Positions 57,330-59,183 of a stretch of DNA of 59,183 nt are shown here, in pieces (positions within the stretch are counted from its first letter, which is position 1; each line of letters opens with the position of its first letter). The position numbers and the translations under genes are program-made. Source of the DNA: a virus; the IMG/VR virus record IMGVR_UViG_3300046791_000370, positions 1-59,183 of that record, one strand, 5' to 3'. The notes beneath the pieces were generated by a model. It saw only the letters and a list, made by a program, of their open reading frames with translations. It had not been told where the DNA came from and made no database searches.

Positions 57330-57639
57330 TATCTGAAGATTTTTGTCAGAAACTACTACACGCCCTTTTCACGCCAAAACGTCACGTAGCCTCCTTTTGA
57401 GACAGCCCATGGCATGGCGACATCAGCACCAATCATGACATGATGTCATAGTCCATGCTATGGGCACTACACCACATGGCACGCTATATGCCCCCTTACA
57501 TGGCATAGGGCTTGCTATATGGCACACCATGCCCCATATACACCATAGGGGCAAGCCCTAGGGCGACCCCTGCCCCACCCTGCAAAAGATTCTTGCCCCT
57601 AGGCTCAAGTTCCCCTCACGCCCGCACGATATAGGGGGC
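57330..57639. other. noncoding, palindrome-rich region
   Basis: About 310 bases without a supported gene. It contains the perfect inverted repeat ATGACAT-G-ATGTCAT (57435-57449) and many short related words (CATGGCA, TATGGCA, CATAGGG, GCATGCCC). CTCCTTTTGAGACA near 57391 recurs in variant form at 59073. Iteron-like density suggests an origin of replication, operator cluster or packaging-related site. It ends at a promoter-like ATATAGGG before the next ORF. Confidence 0.5.
57435..57449. repeat. perfect inverted repeat ATGACAT-G-ATGTCAT
   Basis: A 15-base palindrome with a one-base centre, operator-like. Related ATGTCA and TGACA words occur at both ends of the window. Confidence 0.6.
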
Positions 57640-57753
57640 ATGGTAAACACGCGCACAATCCGCAGTCTGAAGACGATCGGCCTCCTGTTCACGGTCTGCG
57701 CCCTCGCCTTCTACGCTTTCCGCGTCTTCACGGTCTGCCAGGGGATGCGCTAG
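57640..57753 (+). CDS. small membrane protein
   Basis: A 37-residue protein (MVNTRTIRSLKTIGLLFTVC) with one membrane helix and two Cys. GATATAGGGGGC precedes the ATG, and could act as a -10 region. Followed 3 bases later by another membrane ORF. Confidence 0.45.
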   Translation: MVNTRTIRSLKTIGLLFTVCALAFYAFRVFTVCQGMR

Positions 57754-57756
57754 ACC

Positions 57757-57924
57757 ATGGTTCCCGGCATTAGCCAGGAAGAAGAGAGAGAAGCCCTAGC
57801 GCTCTTTGATACCAAGCCCTTCCCCTTCGCCTTCTACGTATGGGCGGGGATTGTGGCGATTGTGGGGGGCTTTCTAGTGGCGGGGCTGTATGCCTTATCC
57901 CTGCCCGTAGTGCTCCCCCAGTAA
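57757..57924 (+). CDS. small membrane protein
   Basis: A 55-residue protein: acidic N-terminus (QEEEREALALFDTKPFPF) and a membrane helix (GIVAIVGGFLVAGLYAL). It ends directly before the bidirectional terminator. No family recognised. Confidence 0.5.
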   Translation: MVPGISQEEEREALALFDTKPFPFAFYVWAGIVAIVGGFLVAGLYALSLPVVLPQ

Positions 57925-57929
57925 TAAAA

Positions 57930-57957
57930 CCGCCCGGGCGCTACAAGCCCCGGGCGG
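57930..57957. terminator. bidirectional Rho-independent terminator
   Basis: CCGCCCGGG and CCCGGGCGG form a 9-base-pair stem around a 10-base loop. On the minus strand it is followed by TTTTATTA, a good terminator. On the plus strand it follows the TAATAAAA after the last gene, but the T-run is lacking. It separates converging operons. Confidence 0.78.
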
Positions 57958-57977
57958 AAACCCTCAATCTGTCTGCG

Positions 57978-58076
57978 CTAGCGCCGCTTCCGTATCCTGC
58001 CCCCACTAGGCGAGCATCCTAGGACAACGAGCGCGAGCAAGACAGCATACACTAGGAAACCTAGTCCGGCTCGCAT
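57978..58076 (-). CDS. tiny lipoprotein
   Basis: A 32-residue minus-strand protein with GGAGGA 4 bases before the ATG. It starts MRAGLGFLVYAVLLALVVLG with Cys21 in a LVVLGC lipobox, then a basic tail (GGRIRKRR). An in-frame ATG at 58130 is possible. It ends 21 bases before the terminator. Minute lipoproteins of this type are often o-spanin-like or exclusion lipoproteins. Confidence 0.55.
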   Translation of the reverse strand: MRAGLGFLVYAVLLALVVLGCSPSGGRIRKRR

Positions 58077-58139
58077 AGTTCCTCCGAAAGCTCCGCTTCC
58101 GCTTCTTCCTCCGACCCGTAGGCGCTCCATTCCGTCGCG

Positions 58140-58604
58140 TCAAGGTAGCCTGGCATTTGGAGCCGGCCGAGAGTCCCGCGGCGCTTGGTCGAGGGTAACC
58201 CGTAGCCACTTCTTGTAGTCAGAGTGTCCGAGCGCATCGAAATACGTCCAAGCGTTCTCGATCCCGCCGCAGTATGACACGAAGTTAATACCGGGCTGGC
58301 AAGCGCCTAGCTTTTCGAGGGCTTCTTGATCCTTGCGTGTTGCTGCCACAAACTCCGGGGTGCGAGCGCGCTCCCGCGCCCCGTGCGCAGCCGCACGGAT
58401 AAAGGCTAGGATGTTGTCATCTAGCGGCCCGTGTTCTCTCGGGCAGTAGTCTAGGGCTTTGGCGATAGCGTCCCGTCGGCTCGGCTCTAACTGGAGCGCC
58501 GCGAAAACGTCCGAGGGCTCGCCCCACGTGCCGCGTGGCAGGAGCTTGACAAGCCCTTCCAATAGGTCCGGCTCGATTCCCGCGTGGACGAGATCAAATA
58601 TCAT
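58140..58604 (-). CDS. hypothetical protein
   Basis: A 154-residue helical protein (IEPDLLEGLVKLLPRGTWGE...). ATGA-type overlap with the gene upstream at 58601. A C-terminal region from YCGGIENAWTYFDALG. No family recognised. It belongs to a three-gene minus operon ending at the terminator. Confidence 0.6.
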   Translation of the reverse strand: MIFDLVHAGIEPDLLEGLVKLLPRGTWGEPSDVFAALQLEPSRRDAIAKALDYCPREHGPLDDNILAFIRAAAHGARERARTPEFVAATRKDQEALEKLGACQPGINFVSYCGGIENAWTYFDALGHSDYKKWLRVTLDQAPRDSRPAPNARLP

Positions 58605-58891
58605 TGCTCAAACCTCCGCTCGTAAAGCACGATATTGGTCAGGCAATCCGTCTCGGGCTGTCCCGGGCCGGCCGATTGCGTCGCGTGCTTCAGTGTGACG
58701 CGAACGAGAACGCTCGCCCCGTCGGCGCTGGCGATCATGTCCACGTCGAGCAGCGGCAGGACAAAGCCCTTGCTCCGCACGAGGAACTCCGCGGAAAGCT
58801 CCCCCGAGCGGGAGCGGGGCCCGGTGGCGATCTCCTTTGCGAGTCCGTCCACGTGGATTTTGACGAATGACGGTCTGACGAATCGTGGCAT
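58601..58891 (-). CDS. hypothetical protein, first gene of minus-strand operon
   Basis: A 96-residue beta-rich protein (VKIHVDGLAKEIATGPRS ... VLVRVTLKHATQ) with AAGGAG 7 bases before the ATG. It is transcribed leftward from the GGGTATACT promoter. Such a small divergent operon at the genome end may hold early or regulatory genes. No family recognised. Confidence 0.6.
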   Translation of the reverse strand: MPRFVRPSFVKIHVDGLAKEIATGPRSRSGELSAEFLVRSKGFVLPLLDVDMIASADGASVLVRVTLKHATQSAGPGQPETDCLTNIVLYERRFEQ

Positions 58892-58918
58892 TTTGTCTCC
58901 TTGGTTTTGTGCCGCGAA

Positions 58919-58924
58919 AGTATA
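58919..58924 (-). promoter_or_regulatory. -10 box TATACT of the minus-strand operon
   Basis: GGGTATACT on the minus strand, 27 bases before the ATG at 58891, with an AAGGAG ribosome binding site between. Same string as the portal promoter. No clear -35. Confidence 0.6.
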
Positions 58925-59068
58925 CCCTAGGCTTTTGGTCGCGGTCGGCTCGAGAGTTTTTATCGTCCCGCTTCAAGACCATGCGGTGAGGCGAAAACCT
59001 GCCAATAAGTCAGGTCCCATTATTTGTCATGCACCAAAATGAGACATGGCTATTTTAGAGATTTTGTT

Positions 59069-59130
59069 GTGTCCTCTTTTTGAGACACATGACAAGTTGT
59101 CAGGTCGGCGCAACCAGAGTGTCCTCTTTT
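59069..59130. repeat. direct repeats GTGTCCTCTTTT around palindrome TGACAAGTTGTCA
   Basis: Two 12-base direct repeats 50 bases apart flank a 13-base palindrome. The first copy continues as TTGAGACA, a word also found at about 57391. Looks like a protein-binding array. Confidence 0.55.
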
Positions 59131-59183
59131 GTGGTCACTTTCCAATGGGACTACATTTTTGGTAGGGACTGGACTGGAGATTT

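Larger units (their letters stand above)
58892..59183. other. noncoding right end with repeats
   Basis: No gene. It holds the minus-strand promoter, a direct repeat GTGTCCTCTTTT (59069-59080 and 59119-59130) and the palindrome TGACAA-G-TTGTCA (59090-59102). AT content is higher than in coding DNA. Confidence 0.5.

Noticed and set aside
57330-57639. CRISPR array
   Set aside because: Short repeated words have no constant repeat-spacer length.
1-59183. Temperate lifestyle genes (integrase, CI-like repressor, excisionase)
   Set aside because: No tyrosine or serine recombinase or typical repressor was seen. The tRNA fragments alone are not evidence of an attachment site.

Overview
The window is a nearly complete genome of a tailed double-stranded DNA phage. 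The protein set points to a long-tailed siphovirus: a 1199-residue tape measure, a tail tube protein and no contractile sheath. GC content is high and codon third positions are strongly GC-biased. The host cannot be named. Two or more lipoproteins suggest an envelope with an outer membrane. Many genes begin 5-6 bases after an extended -10 promoter (TGRTANNNT), so they are probably read from leaderless mRNAs, as is common in Deinococcus and Actinobacteria. The RNA ligase resembles the Deinococcus radiodurans Rnl5 type, but that alone does not fix the host. No integrase, repressor, CRISPR array or insertion sequence is visible.

Layout. 1-10.1 kb (+): primase-helicase, PD-(D/E)XK nuclease, Endo VII-type nuclease, SF2 helicase and several unknowns. 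10.1-10.8 kb: an RNA gene cluster with one ordinary tRNA-Ile, two tRNAs whose halves lie in circularly permuted order, one tRNA-like gene with a hairpin inserted in its anticodon loop, an orphan T-arm half, and about 200 bases of unexplained structured sequence. 10.8-16.2 kb (+): DEDDh exonuclease, family A DNA polymerase, membrane-anchored serine protease, dATP/dGTP diphosphohydrolase, DUF4406 protein and RuvC-like resolvase. 16.2-18.35 kb (-): joining protein, small Cys protein and portal. 18.4-25.4 kb (+): XkdF-like protease/scaffold, lambda gpE-type capsid protein, connectors, tail tube and paralogous structural proteins. 25.5-38.5 kb (+): tail chaperones, tape measure, LamG-like proteins and a GTA-like tail tip (DUF2460-like position, DUF2163, NlpC/P60, hub). 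38.5-41.8 kb (+): zincin-like protein, two lipoproteins, an XhlA-like membrane protein and a metallophosphoesterase. 41.8-44.1 kb (-): terminase subunits and a small gene. 44.1-57.3 kb (+): a 654-residue unknown protein, tRNA-His, DUF2203 protein, RNA ligase, DNA ligase, MazG-like enzyme, about 25 small tightly overlapping genes and a second Endo VII-type nuclease. 57.3-59.2 kb: palindrome-rich noncoding DNA, two small membrane proteins, a bidirectional terminator and a short minus-strand operon.

How the parts fit. Replication, recombination and nucleotide-pool genes form one early-looking block. Virion genes form the middle. The right arm is typical accessory DNA, with short ORFs coupled by ATGA or GTGA overlaps. 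The most unusual content is the tRNA cluster. A transcript in which the 3' half of a tRNA precedes its 5' half needs a new joint in the anticodon loop, and the same genome encodes an RNA ligase able in principle to make one. That link is inference, but it is testable.
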